This document shows, in pieces, positions 1-11,382 of a stretch of DNA of 64,000 nucleotides. The notes beneath the pieces were generated by a model. It was not told where the DNA came from, searched no databases, and saw only the letters and a list, made by a program, of their open reading frames with translations. Position numbers and translations under genes: made by a program. Source of the DNA: Zopfochytrium polystomum (lineage: Eukaryota; Chytridiomycota; Chytridiomycetes; Chytridiales; Chytridiaceae); the NCBI GenBank assembly GCA_025765615.1, contig JAIVFJ010000294.1:1-64000 (forward strand), written 5' to 3'. The first letter of the stretch is position 1; the number at the start of each line of letters is the position of its first letter.

Positions 1-1820
1 CAAGCTCATGTTGGCATACAGAGCATTCATATCTCTTTTCATGTACGGTTTGAGCAATGTTGAGCCTGCAGCAGTGATTTCAGCAGGGGCATCAGCAGCT
101 TGCCTCATCACATCAAATCGCTCAGAGTCAAAGTTGATACTGATATGGACAAACTCCAATGAGCAGCTGACGTGCTTCCCTCCAGAAAGGAGTCTGAATG
201 TTTCACCTCCACCAATGTCCCTGCGCTCCAGTGCCCTCAGCATTATGGAGCAAAGAACAGTAGAGGGGTCTTTATCATCTCCACTGCATTGAATGTGATG
301 TTGATATTTCTGCTGCGCTTTTCAGCCTTGGATGCATACTTGACCATATATTCAAACGCAGCCCTCACATCAATAATAATTTGGAGGTCCACATTTCCTC
401 TCCAATGGTGAAGCTGTAGAGGACAATGTGGATTCATAAATGGATCATTTCTCCTGAGAACAATTTTTGCAGTGACCTTTCCAGAAACTTCTTCAAAAAT
501 TATGTGAGTGCTTTCACAGGCAGAGCAGGGGAATCCAAATCTACACCCATCCTGCCTCTCTGAATAGCAGTATCCATTAGGCCTACAGACATGCCACTGC
601 ACACAGTTGCACAATTCTTCATAATCCTTGGCCATTTCTTCAGCTTGATCAAGTATCCCTGAAATATCGACAGATGATGGATGGGGATCTGGAACAGTGC
701 CAGTTGGATTCTGCACAGCGTGTCGTGGATTGTAGGCAGAGATGAGTGTGTCCACATAGTGGCAGACTCTTCTCTCAGCTGTCTTCCCTGCTTCAACAAG
801 TTCACACAGACTTTCTGGATCAAGATTCTCCACTTCCAGTGCTTCTGGATTGGCCAGTTTCTTGGCAGCTTCCCATCCAGTCCACACTTTGCCGCATAGG
901 TCCACAAGGCCAGGATCATTTGAAAGCTTGACAGCACCATGAGCATGAACTGTTGTGTGTGCCTGCCACTCATATCTATACCAAATCCAATCATTCTTCA
1001 AGGTTTTTGAAAAGAAAGTGTTGACAAATGCTTCAAGGCGCTCTGTGAAATACCAATCCACAAGGTCTTGGCACTGAGAAACTTGCAAAGCCCTTTCTGC
1101 AGGGGATGCAAGTAGCCCTGCTGGCAGCAAGTGATGCAAGTCTGAAAGATGATTGTCTGCATAGCTGAAAGTGAAGAAAGCAGTTGCTGCACCCTTCTGC
1201 TGAAAAGCAGCTTCCAACTCTTGTCGCCTGTTATACCAGCAGCTGTCAGAACCAGTAATATTGCCAGCATAAGCAGTTATTCTACGCATGATTCCAGCCT
1301 TAGCCTCTTCATCTGCCAATGCTGCCTGAAGCTCATCTAGAGACATTGCCTCATCTCCTGGGTTATGCTGCAAATAAATGGAAGCTTGTCCAAGGCCCCT
1401 TCGGCGCCATACCAAATCGTAGATCCAGAAAAGAAAACGTGCATGCTCTGCAAAAAGGTAGTAAAGCTTCCCAGGGGATCACAAGGATCTGGCTCTGCAT
1501 ACTTCATCAAATGCGTCCCTGCATCTTTCAATTCCACTTTACGAGCATTTGCAAGCTTGGTTGGGTCTGCAAGGCCAAAAGGGAATAGCTTCACAAATGC
1601 AAGGGAGGCCAGACCTGTCAATTAGGGAGGCTTATAAGAACCAGTGTTTAACAGTCTCATGCATGCTATTCTCACCAGGAGTGTTAAATTCATTCTGTGG
1701 AGTCTCTTCAACAGCAGGCCAATCCAGCAGTTGTTGAACCCTTTCCTGCTCTGTAAGAAGCTCCTCTGCCCCTCCTTCATCCACAATAGTTCCATAGGGT
1801 TAAGGTCCTGCTCTTCAAAA
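1..1820 (-). mobile_element. Helitron fragment (left copy, decayed, runs off window edge)
   Basis: Rolling-circle transposon remnant on the minus strand. The longest frame (1415 to 243) encodes a Helitron replication-initiator (HUH endonuclease) region: a hydrophobic FFTFSYAD stretch, the two-histidine motif in TVHAHGAV (about 931-955), and a tyrosine motif EYMVKYASK (about 330-356). Upstream, another frame (1621-1337) carries an LFPFGLADPT segment typical of Helitron N-termini, and a third frame near 1800-1640 is also protein-like, so the coding sequence is broken into at least three frames. Downstream of 270 the frame shifts again: compared with the copy at 63147 onward, about 13 nt are missing near 268-275. 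The helicase domain would lie beyond position 1. The AT-rich element meets GC-rich DNA near 1820-1830. Neither terminus was recognised. Confidence 0.8.
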
Positions 1821-1829
1821 TCGCGGACG

Positions 1830-4800
1830 GGAGCCAGCGACGTCGACCTCGACGCTAGCACCGTCACCTTTGGCGACCATATGCTCCTGCCCTTCCCGAG
1901 CTGACGAGCCCTACAAGGGCGAGGGCCACAACCAGAGCCCCAACCACCTCGCCGGCGACCTGACTACCAACCAAGACCTCAACGGCATTGCGAACTCCAG
2001 AGAGACGAGAAACCGCAGTGCACGCGCAATACTTGGCTCCTCCGCCGGCATGGACCACGACCCGCAGCTGATTGCCAATGAGCCGCCCGACTGCAAGAGG
2101 TGTGGGGGAAGCAAATCGGCCTGGTGGAACCTCACTTCCATCGGCCGACTGGACGGTGTTGGCGCTGCGGGATCGGGCAGATCGCACAATCACAAGCAGG
2201 GTCGCACTTATACAATTGCCAGCTAACTGCTTACGCTCGCTCTTCGTGTGAGCGCGATCATCTGTAGGAAGGCCTCCTCTGGCCACACAGCAGGGGGTCA
2301 GAGGGATAGTTGCAGATTGCGCAATATGCGAGGTCAATCTTCACGTTCAGCGACTCCAGCGCCAAAAAGTACAACCCCAAGGCTGTTCGGCAGTCCCCAT
2401 CGCTGCCCTCACCCCACTCTCGCACCGTCCTCTCCCCTGTCGTCTCCTCGTCCTCCCTCGCCGCCAACTTCCAAAATCTCTGCGACGCTGGCTACCGACG
2501 TGCACACGCGGTTGAACGCGTACCGTCCCACAACCGGATCCAAAGCCACAGCACGCAAAGTGCGTGGTCTGGATTGTGAGGTAGAGGGCGATCAGGAACC
2601 GGCGGGCCGCCGGCGGCTCCCGCAAGGAACGCCAGATGCTGCACAGCAGCGCCTTCTGCCCGGACCGCGAGGTCCGTCAGGAGAGATGTTCGAGTTGCTC
2701 CAGAGGCAGCCTAACGATAAGGGCGTGCACCAAGGCCGCCAGGTCATACGAGTACTGCTTGTCCGCGCGGTCTTCGGCGTTTTTGCCAATCCGGCGAGGA
2801 TGTGGGTAGTCTTGACCTCGTTGGCGGCGGCAAAGGTGCCGGTGAGAACGTCCTCGAGGTCAGCCTGGGAGGTGATGCGGAAACAATTCGTGGGAATGCG
2901 GCGGATGTGGCGGTCAAGCAGGATAACGTCAAGGGCGACGGCAGTGATGTTAACCCTGGCGGCGGTATGGGAGAGTACGCAAGGTCGGCCAAGTTTTCTT
3001 GGCGGCAATGGCGGCGCCCGGTGGCGGTGGGGCAGCTCGACTTGGAAGAGCAATTAAGAAGGACGTTGTGGAGGGACACTGTGGGACTCTGTGGGGGCTT
3101 TGTTTGTACTAATTGGCGGGCCGTATGGATATGTCTAGGGCGAATTTGGACGCAGATTCGATTATCAAACCAACCCTTGCCAATGCGATATTGCGAATTG
3201 CGTCTTTCCAGAAAAAAAATTATAAGTGGTTTTGTTCTGGGGGCCAGCCTTGTCCCACGAGGTTTACTTGAGAGAAACCTGCGACCTCAGCTTTAGCACC
3301 TTTCAAATGTACTTTTGACTGATAAACACCTTTAGTGTACTCCCTCAGCCGTCCACCACCATTCCAGAAAAAATTTCTAAGTGAGGGCTGAAAAAAAAAT
3401 ATCAAAAATCCTTTGCCTAGGACAAAATGAAGTGTTAGAGGGGTGTGCTTAATCTGTATAGTCGTCATCCACCCCTTCGTCAACCTTCCTTCGCTTTTCA
3501 GGTGCTGGTTGTCTGCATGGCCTTTCCCTTTTCCCTTCGAATCTCAGCCAGCAAAGCCTCTCGGTTGAAAACAATTATCTCGCGTAACTGTTTGTAAGTC
3601 GTACTCTCTAAATCCATCAAAGCCCACCTGCGCACCTCTTTTCGCTTCCCCTCCTCTCGAAACGAGGAGACAAGATCTGCAAACCTATTCTTATTGGCCG
3701 CCGACTGCTCTTTCTTTGAGCGACCCAAGATGCAAGGCCAACTCTCGCTTCACGTCGGCTAACGAATTCGCTGCGCCTTTCTGTCCCCGCAGCATAGCTT
3801 CGCTGATATACAGTAGCACCGGATGCAGGAGAAGTATGGATGGGCAGTGGACCATGCGGACGTTGAGCAGAACGTTGAACGGAGCAGGATTCCCAACCCC
3901 GCAGTTCCGTTGTGAAAGGAATGAGAGGATGGAACAGACGCGTGGAGACTCCTTCGGATATTGCCTGACTTGTGTTGACCCGCTCGTAGTGCATCCTGCT
4001 CATCGATTGAGATGGGGTGAAGGGTTCGTAACTGGCCATGTTTCACGAACTGATTGGAAGGGAAGATCCACGAAACACAACAAGGAGCCCATACCTTCAA
4101 AAATCAATCCTTCAATGTGCGAAAAGGATGCCAGGTAAATCGTGGTATCACCCTTTAGAATATAAAGAGTGCTGACGAACAAGTAGAGATGGAGGGGAGA
4201 TGGTGATCTGCCGCCGGAGGGGGCGAGTTGAAAGAAAAACTCATCTGTTTGTCTCGTAGACAGCCAATCAGAGCGCTTGTCTCTCTGTGAGCAAATAGGG
4301 GTCCCTTTTGCGCGGCTTCAAACGAGATTCATGGGGGAAATCGCGGGAAGGGCGTCTTGGACGCTGTTTGGAACTCGTGTTGGGGATTTTCGGATCTGTT
4401 TTGTTTCTAAAATTTGAAACAAGCGGACGGATGTGCAGGGGGCGCACAGGAGTCAGAGCGCTCGCTACCAGCACTGCTCCCCTGTCCAAGGCTGTGATCC
4501 TCACCAACCCCCATCGTCCGTGGCAGCCAGGCCCGCAGCACGTCGTCAGGCCCAGCCACAGCCTCCTCCTCCCGATTGGGCGTTGCTGGCACTAGTCGCT
4601 TGTCTGCACCAGCTCGAGAGCCTAAAGGTTCTCCATGCCGGCAACCATGAGCGGCATTCAGCGCTGTCGCTCGGTCCGTCCATTCCTGCCCGTCGAACTT
4701 GAAGTCCCTGAAGAGTACCTCAGATGCCAGCAATTAAGCTTCTGTAATGCACAAGAGCAGCCACGTGTTGCCGGCGCCGGTACCATGACACTTGATCCAG

Positions 4801-5252
4801 CGCGAAAAGCTGTGGTCGCGGGCGAATGGACGACGCAGACGGCAGCAATGGCAAAGCAAAAGTTGAATATCGTTGGTTATGCCAGAGGAGCTACACCGGC
4901 CGACCAAGCTTCGGTGGACGAGGGCGGCGCACATAGGGTTGCGAACCGCTTGGGCTTAAGCTCGAGTATGCATCCACCGATGCAGTTGAGCGAAAGGCAG
5001 AACGGCTCGGGTTTGTGGCAGCGGACGGAGAGCACCCGACGCCTGTTCGGCTTGAGGACTGCGGGGCGGTCGGCATTCGCAGGATATGATGGCGACTCGC
5101 GACCGTGATGGCTGCAAAAAGATAAAGGCGAAGCGGGTTTCCCGAATGATCAATGCCTTCGTCAACAAAATGATTCCACTTGCACATTGCCAATATTAAG
5201 AGGAGATTAATTACTCGTATGAGAGCTGGGTACGTGCGAAGAATAAGGATAT
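1830..5252. other. No defensible gene; coding-like fragments only
   Basis: Several open frames exist on both strands, none with a recognisable family. The most protein-like is on the minus strand, about 3053-2592, where a frame containing TSQADLEDVLTGTFAAAN continues in the -1/+1 neighbour as QYSYDLAALVHALI. That suggests either a spliced gene or a frameshifted pseudogene. A 70-residue, helix-rich, charged fragment lies at 3728-3498 (minus), without an ATG. A hydrophobic stretch is encoded near 1900-1960 (minus). I cannot join these into a gene. Confidence 0.5.
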
Positions 5253-6973
5253 TTATTGCCCAAGCCCACAAGCCTCCACCATGAACACTCCTCGAAGATA
5301 CATTACGACGCTACACGCACAAATGACCATTCCAATCGCAGCCTGCACCCCACTCCACAAAGACAGGAAAGTCACCACAGCTCTCTGCTCCCCAGGCTCT
5401 TTCTCAAATGGCGACGGAGACACCCGCTTCAACCTCCCTCTCTTGATCCACGTCCTCCCCGCCAAAGCCGCAACATCCACTACGACGTTCGTCCCCAGCA
5501 TCAGCGCGAGCCGCACGACCGCCGAAGCCATCGTCGTCTCTACGTGTCGCCAGTCACACGGGGCAGAACCCCTCTGCAACGGCGAGAGCACCGGCGAGTC
5601 CAAGCACAAGAAAAGAAAGGCTGTGGCCGCCGCTGCTGGCATGGCGATGTACCGCGCGGCCTTGATGTAGTAGTCGCGCTGCGCGTCAGCGTCCGTGTAC
5701 AAAATGTCCAGCAGGATTCGTGCCGCCAAACTCGGCGACGGCTGTGGCGGCGGTGATTGTGGCGATTGTTCTTCAAATGGAAAGAGCCCGGCCGCGTGTT
5801 GGGATTCTGTTTTGGAAAGCCTTTGCGCTGAGAGGCTGCGACGCCGTGAGCGCCACGACGCGGACGGAGCAAATGCCTCCGCCGTCCGGCCACCGATCAC
5901 CCGAATTGCAGGTCGCAAGAAGTGGTCCAGCCCCAAGAAGACGCAAAAAAACAAACTGTTGAGTCGGAGGAAGACCAAGACGCCAACGAATTCGAGACCT
6001 TATTTTCGTCGCAGTACCAGCGCGAATAAACAACTTTAAGTTGAGACTCACGATAAAGGAGGCACTCTACCTGAGATGATTACGAACGCATTACTCAATT
6101 CAGTGAGGGATTGAACAGACATGTGAGGTGCGGCTCGATCACTAAAGGCTGGCAGCTCGTCGTGATCAGAATCATCGAAAACTCTTCTGTTCGATGCTGA
6201 AGCATCAGCAGGTGCCATTATGCTAGAAATACTTTGACCAGCGATTTCACTTTGAACTGGGTTTGAAACTGGCTCTGCCCGTCGACCGAACACTTCCACA
6301 GTAAGTGAGCTGAAGAAAACGCCAAAGGATCGATACAGAAGCGCCACGGTGATTATAGCGGCGTTGATGAAGAGTCCCTTGGCTGTTTGAATATCGGCAC
6401 TATCCACCACGTAGAAGTTGAAAACGATCCACCAGTTCAGCAGATTCGTCTGCGTAACGACTAGAATCGCGAACCCCACAGCCTTTGTTATGCGCAGGAC
6501 GATTCTTGGTTCTCCGGCAAGAAGGAAAAAAGTGCCGATGAACGGACCTGTCTCGTCAATAAGTGGTTAATATTGGAGTTCGATCAAGTTCAAACAGATT
6601 ACTAACCGGGAAAATAAGCGAACGAGACAGCGCCGAAAAAAGCGGTGCGCGACTTCGCCAGCAGCGAAGGCACAACAACCATGCTGAGATCAATCAGAGC
6701 AAACACCGGGTCGCGCGGCAAAACTGTTAATCTGCCGGTCGCGTGGACGCTGTCAACTTGCCGGGCGAAAAAGAAGTACAGCGAGTCGGTGGCGGTCATC
6801 ATCCCAAAGTAGAGGCAGGCGGAGTCTGGCGGGTTCCTCGACCCTGCATTAACAAGGGCCACCTCAATCGCGGAGAACGCCCATAGGAAGGAAGCGACGA
6901 TGACTGCCGCGATGACTGAGAGCTTCAGGCCGTGGACAACGTGCTGCCAAGTTACTTCGTCCGTGGCCGCCAT
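5253..6973 (-). CDS. Unrecognised multi-pass membrane protein (529 aa, 3 exons)
   Basis: Model: exons 6973-6607, 6547-6071 and 5998-5253, with GT-AG introns of 59 and 72 nt in matching phase, giving 529 residues. The start is ATG at 6973. I count about nine to ten hydrophobic segments: near residues 18-40, 52-70, 88-105, 109-133, 143-165, 174-195, 267-295, 385-400, 422-442 and 480-505. A polar, Ser/Asp-rich loop of about 70 residues (196-265) and a Pro/Ser-rich basic loop (about 310-370) separate groups of helices. Joining exons 2 and 3 gives an uninterrupted hydrophobic helix across the junction, which supports that splice. No family motif was recognised, so the protein could be a receptor, a transporter or an orphan. 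It lies 716 bp downstream of the kinase-like gene on the same strand. Confidence 0.7.
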
Positions 6974-7220
6974 GTGGCACGTACAACGGGTTTGTCAGGA
7001 GTCGATTCGAACCCGGTGGTACCGCGTGCGTCACTTCCACTTCGCCATAGCCTATCAGAAAGCTCGAAGGCTCCACAGGCATCTCAGAGCAGCAAAGATG
7101 ACTGACGTCTGTAATCGATTCACCGAAAGTCCAGAGTTCGTGGTCCATAATTTCAAAGTATGGCCTACCCGCATTCTTCCGGTCCTTAAAAGTTTCTTCG
7201 CACTGTCAAGATTTCTCCGA

Positions 7221-7689
7221 CTACCCGCTGCTATCGGCTGGATGAAAGGAGCTGCTGAAATACGCCCCCGTACGCACGACATTTTTAAGCTCGATGAAAG
7301 TATAAGCTGGATAAGGAAGAATAGTAATCGCTTTCAACCGCTCGTCCCGCCGTCTCGCGTTAGCGCCCCACCGAGCACCTCGAACACGCTCGCACACCCA
7401 CCCGACTGGTCGCAAGCTACGCTCTGCTTCATTAGAAACATCAGAACAGCCAGCAGTCTTGGTGATTGGGCTCCCGCTTTTTCCTTTCACTACATTCGGT
7501 AAAAATGCGCCCAGCAGCCGCTTCGATATGTTTGTGGACATCTTACTGTAATCGAATGAAATAAATGTCATGAATGGGATGGAACGCCTCCAAGAGTAAA
7601 CAAGTGAGCAATAACTATGCGCCATGGAAAACCCCACAAACAGAATGATCACGTCCAAAACAAATGTAGCAAAAAGCTGTTTGAATGTT
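7221..7689 (-). other. Orphan open frame with one hydrophobic segment
   Basis: A minus-strand frame immediately after the stop codon of the kinase-like gene encodes a hydrophobic stretch (VLDVIILFVGFSMAH) and then a polar, basic region. There is no in-frame ATG at its beginning and no homology that I recognise. It may be an unassigned upstream exon of the membrane-protein gene that starts at 6973, or the 3' flank of the kinase-like gene. Not annotated as a gene. Confidence 0.3.
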
Positions 7690-9244
7690 TCACTTTCCAC
7701 GCTTGCCACCTGCACCAGACTTGCCCTGAGCCGCAGCTTTTCCGGGCGCCGACGCTGCAGCCGGTTTGCCCTTAGGCACCGTTGGTGCGCCGGCCCGAGC
7801 GGTGGTGCCCTTCGCCGTGTCGACCGCGTTCTTGACCGCCGTCGACGTCTTTGCAGAGTCGGGGTATCGTCAGATGAGTATCAATATTCGACCGGTCAAC
7901 TCACGACATGAAGAGAAAAAAAAAGAGAAAAGCTTGGTCCTTCCGCCCACGAACCTTCCCCGCCGCTTCGTTGGCTCCGTCCACCGGCCTCGTGCAGGCG
8001 CCGTCCCGCCGGTACAGCTGCCGGCCGCCGCGGAACGCGAACCCGTGCTCGCGACACGCAGCGCCGATGAGCGCCTTTGCAACGCTACGCATTCCGGCCT
8101 TCTGCGCGCTCGAGACTTTCGACGTTTTCTTCGCTGCAGGACGGTGTGTGCAGGGTGGTGATTGGTGAGTGTCCGTGACAGGAGAAATGGAAGCGGAGGG
8201 GGAAGTAGGTGAGGTGGTTAGATTTTCCAGGTCAGTGACTGGAAGATGGGCCGTCGTACCGGTTCCCCAGTCGATGAGTTCAACCTTTGGCGCTTTAAAC
8301 TGTGTGCAGGGAGGATGGATTAAAACAATAATCCAACTCCCTCCTCACCGTGCCGGTAGGCTGCTGCTGCTCGTGCACACGGATATTCCCGGCATGATAG
8401 TCGCCGTGCAGGTACCCGGCCTTTTTTTCCTGCGCCTTGACCTGCTTAAAGATCGCGTCGCTCAACTTGGGTTTGTTATCCTCGGGGTTCTCGACTTGCT
8501 GGAACGCGTTGCGCGCAACTGGGTTGATCGAAGCCGCCTCCAGGTAGTCCTTGAGGCCCTCGTTGCCCACCTTTTTCTGGATCATCTTCGTCTTGCCCGT
8601 GTCTACGGCGATGAGTTGGCCGGCTTGAAGGAGGAAGTAATAGGTTGGGGGTTAGAATAGAGTCAGGTAGAGGTAAACTTTGACGGCGAGAGAGAGAGAG
8701 AGAGATAGAGAGAGAGAGAAGAGAGAGAGAGGGAGAGGGAGGGAGGGAGGGAGAGGGAGCAGAGATGATGACTTCACAAGACAATGCCGTGTTGCGAAAA
8801 GCTTTTCCTTGACCATACCCCCTTCGTACCTTTTCGGGTGGCCGCGATCTCATTCTTCTTAAATTGAACCGGGGCGCCAGTAGCTTCATCCGGCTTGTTT
8901 ACTTTATAGATAACGTCTTTACCCTTCCGAGTCGCGCTGTATGCTTGGCCGTTTTGACCTTCACCGATTTTGGTGCCAACCTGGTGGGACGGGGCAGGGG
9001 AGGGGGGTGTAGGTGAACGCTTAGCATTACTTGCACGAACGAGCAAACAACGCAGCAGCCCCAACTCGCTGGACGCTACCGTGACTGTCTTTCCCTTTAC
9101 GATGTAGTCCCCCGGCGCCAGGTCCTCCTGGGGGCTCGCGAGGGCCACGGACGGTTGCCACAAGGCAAGGAGCAGCAGCAAAGCGACGCAGAGGACAGCT
9201 GCGACGAGGGCAGAGCGGGCGCGGCGAGCAGACGTTGGAGCCAT
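7690..9244 (-). CDS. Secretory-pathway protein with kinase-like (APH-type) fold, 364 aa
   Basis: Model: exons 9244-9080, 8980-8830, 8623-8349, 8299-7955 and 7848-7690; total 1095 nt. An N-terminal signal peptide or anchor (basic n-region, hydrophobic residues about 12-36) precedes a kinase-like core. The core has a glycine loop GEGQNG (61-66), a lysine in VIYKV (K81), a candidate alpha-C glutamate (E99), a catalytic loop HGDYHAGN (178-185) and a metal-binding IDWG (206-209). The HGD...N and IDWG pattern resembles aminoglycoside/choline-kinase-type enzymes rather than classical Ser/Thr kinases. The C-terminal 100 or so residues are basic and Ala/Lys/Gly-rich. The first intron (9079-8981) is optional: its 99 nt are also open in frame, and its donor GTAGCG is weak. 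Intron 2 is pyrimidine-rich. Substrate unknown; lumenal or extracellular location is inferred from the leader. Confidence 0.72.
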
Positions 9245-9682
9245 TTGGGTCGATGGGGGCGGGCCTTTGGAACGGATGCGAGTGCGAGCGCGTGGGGACG
9301 ACGGCGGTGGAGGTATGGAGTCGCAATCGCTTTCTCCGCTTTTATTCTTTTTTCAGGCTGGGTGACGAGTGCTGTGGGTGGTGAAGTCGCGATTTTGTAT
9401 GGAAAACTGGTTCGCTCAAGAGCCACCGACACCCCACCCACGCTCCACGGTGCTTTGGGCGGCGGAAAAGTGAGCGGGAGGGAGAGGGAGAGGGAGAGAA
9501 AGACAAGCACGTTCGTTCAACCCACAGCCGACCAACGGAATCTCTCGGGGGCACTCAGAAATGTTACTTGCGCGTCACTCTCAGCTGACTAAGATTTGAA
9601 CTCCCATTTAGAAAGCGCCTTGCCACCACGCTTGATTGGGTGTGCTTTGCAATTAAGACTTTTCTTAATTATTTGTAGCAGA

Positions 9683-9685
<3 letters not shown>

Positions 9686-9755
<70 letters not shown>
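9686..9755. repeat. (GA)n microsatellite
   Basis: Uninterrupted GA dinucleotide run of about 70 bp. The stretch 9245-10183 around it holds no recognisable gene; apparent open frames here are products of the repeat. Confidence 0.95.
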
Positions 9756-9757
<2 letters not shown>

Positions 9758-10183
9758 TCGATGCGTCGGCTTCCGCCCGCGATGAAGCCCACTCCACCCG
9801 CCCCCGCATTGCACAAACTAAGAATAGAAGAGAGTGTGAGAGGGGGCAGAGAGATAGGGGGCAGCGAGCGACAGAGGCTGAGACAGAGAGCGAGACTCCA
9901 TAATGAAAATGTTTCAACAATGAGAATGCACCAATGGGGTTGCAAGGAGGCACCTTGTGCCACGAATCTTCGAAAAAGAAGAGGAAATTAGGCCCTTCAG
10001 AAGACGTCAATTAGAGGGCCGGCGGCCCAAGCGGAACACACATCTCCGCTTCATTCACTCCTTCCACTCACTCACTCGCAGTAGACTGTTTACAGCTTTG
10101 ATGGGATACAACCAGCTTTTGACAGTTCTCCGGTTTCATTCTTATACTGAAATGGATGAAATTTGCGAGCTTTTGTCACTGAT

Positions 10184-10909
10184 TCAAACCCACTCAGCTG
10201 GGCTGGTTGTATTTTGCTCACCCTCTGCAAGGTGTTCAGCAATGTAAAGCTCAATCTGAGCTGCAATGACAATCACAGTTCCCTCAACCATCTCAACAGA
10301 ATGAGATCCACCAACATTCTCATCAGCCAAAGGAGCAAGACCAGGAGGAAGATTGCCAGACGAGACAACTTCAACTGCCGAAATTGCTGATTCAATCAGT
10401 GCTGCTGAAGAAGTCCTGACACTTTCAGAGTCCATCATCCCACCAGCAGCATATCCTGACAGAGTGTCAATCACTTGTCCAGACCTCAGATTCCTAGTTT
10501 CACCACTTGAAGTAGATCCAGAAGTAGGCAAGTTTGCATAAGGATCAGGTTGTCCAGAAGCCCCCTACCCACTCCCTTGTCCAGCACCGAGGCTTTGCGC
10601 ATTTTCTCCACCAACTCTGAAACTCTGAGCAACAGGTTGCTGCCCATCAGACTCACTTGTCTGATGAATGCTTACGTTAGAAATATCTGTTCCTGCTTGA
10701 CATGGGAAAGTCACTTTGAGCAGAAGTACAAGCACGTTGTCATTCTTATAATTGGGCAAAAAAATTACTGCCCTGCTTTCGAGGCTATCAAGGAAAGACC
10801 AGCCAGCGATTCCTTTCTGTGACCAGAGTTGATTAACTGCATCTCCCAGTATGCCTTTGTGTTTCTCCCAGGTTTCTTTTGGCACTGGGAGTGTACTTTC
10901 GTCAGCCAT
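10184..10909 (-). pseudogene. TE-like ORF interrupted by a single in-frame TAG
   Basis: From an ATG at 10909 a minus-strand frame runs to 10184, interrupted once by TAG at 10567-10565. It would otherwise encode about 241 residues. The N-terminal half contains short hydrophobic strands (VLVLLLKVTF). The C-terminal half is Ser/Gly/Glu-rich with an amphipathic helix-like stretch. Base composition is more AT-rich than the neighbouring host genes and resembles the Helitron and retroelement segments, so a transposon origin is my inference. No domain was recognised. The stop may be a decay mutation or mark two separate reading frames. Confidence 0.4.
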
Positions 10910-11382
10910 CTGTGCTATACTTTTTTCATGTTTATTTTTTGACTTGCGTGGTGTGCCAAAGACAGCCACAGCCACAAGACTCCAATAAATTGCAGAAAAA
11001 AAATTCTTTTTTCTTTTTGGACCGCGCATCCGCGCGCAGCCAAGGAAAATTTTTTTTTTACTGTTGGTGTTTGTTCTCGGATGAAGACAACGCTTCCAAA
11101 AAAAGAGAAAACATAAAAAAAGACAGGAGAACTTTTCAAAGCGAAGACAGGAAAGTGAAACGAAAAAAGAAAAATCACAAAGAAGGAAAATTTTATTTAA
11201 ATGGGGTTGTGTGGTGGGGCTGTGCCAATCGGAGTCGGCGCGGCCCAATGTTGCTGAGTAATCAATCAATCAATCAAGCAGCAACCCCCTTGCAGAGACA
11301 GACAGACAGACGGTGTAATCATTTTACAGTTTGGGGGAGTTTCACTCTTTCTTTTTTTTTGGAAAAAAAACATTTTGTTCGA

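Noticed and set aside
7005..7030. TTCGAACC sequence resembling a tRNA T-loop
   Set aside because: Flanking bases do not form a five-pair T stem, and no acceptor or anticodon stems fit around it.
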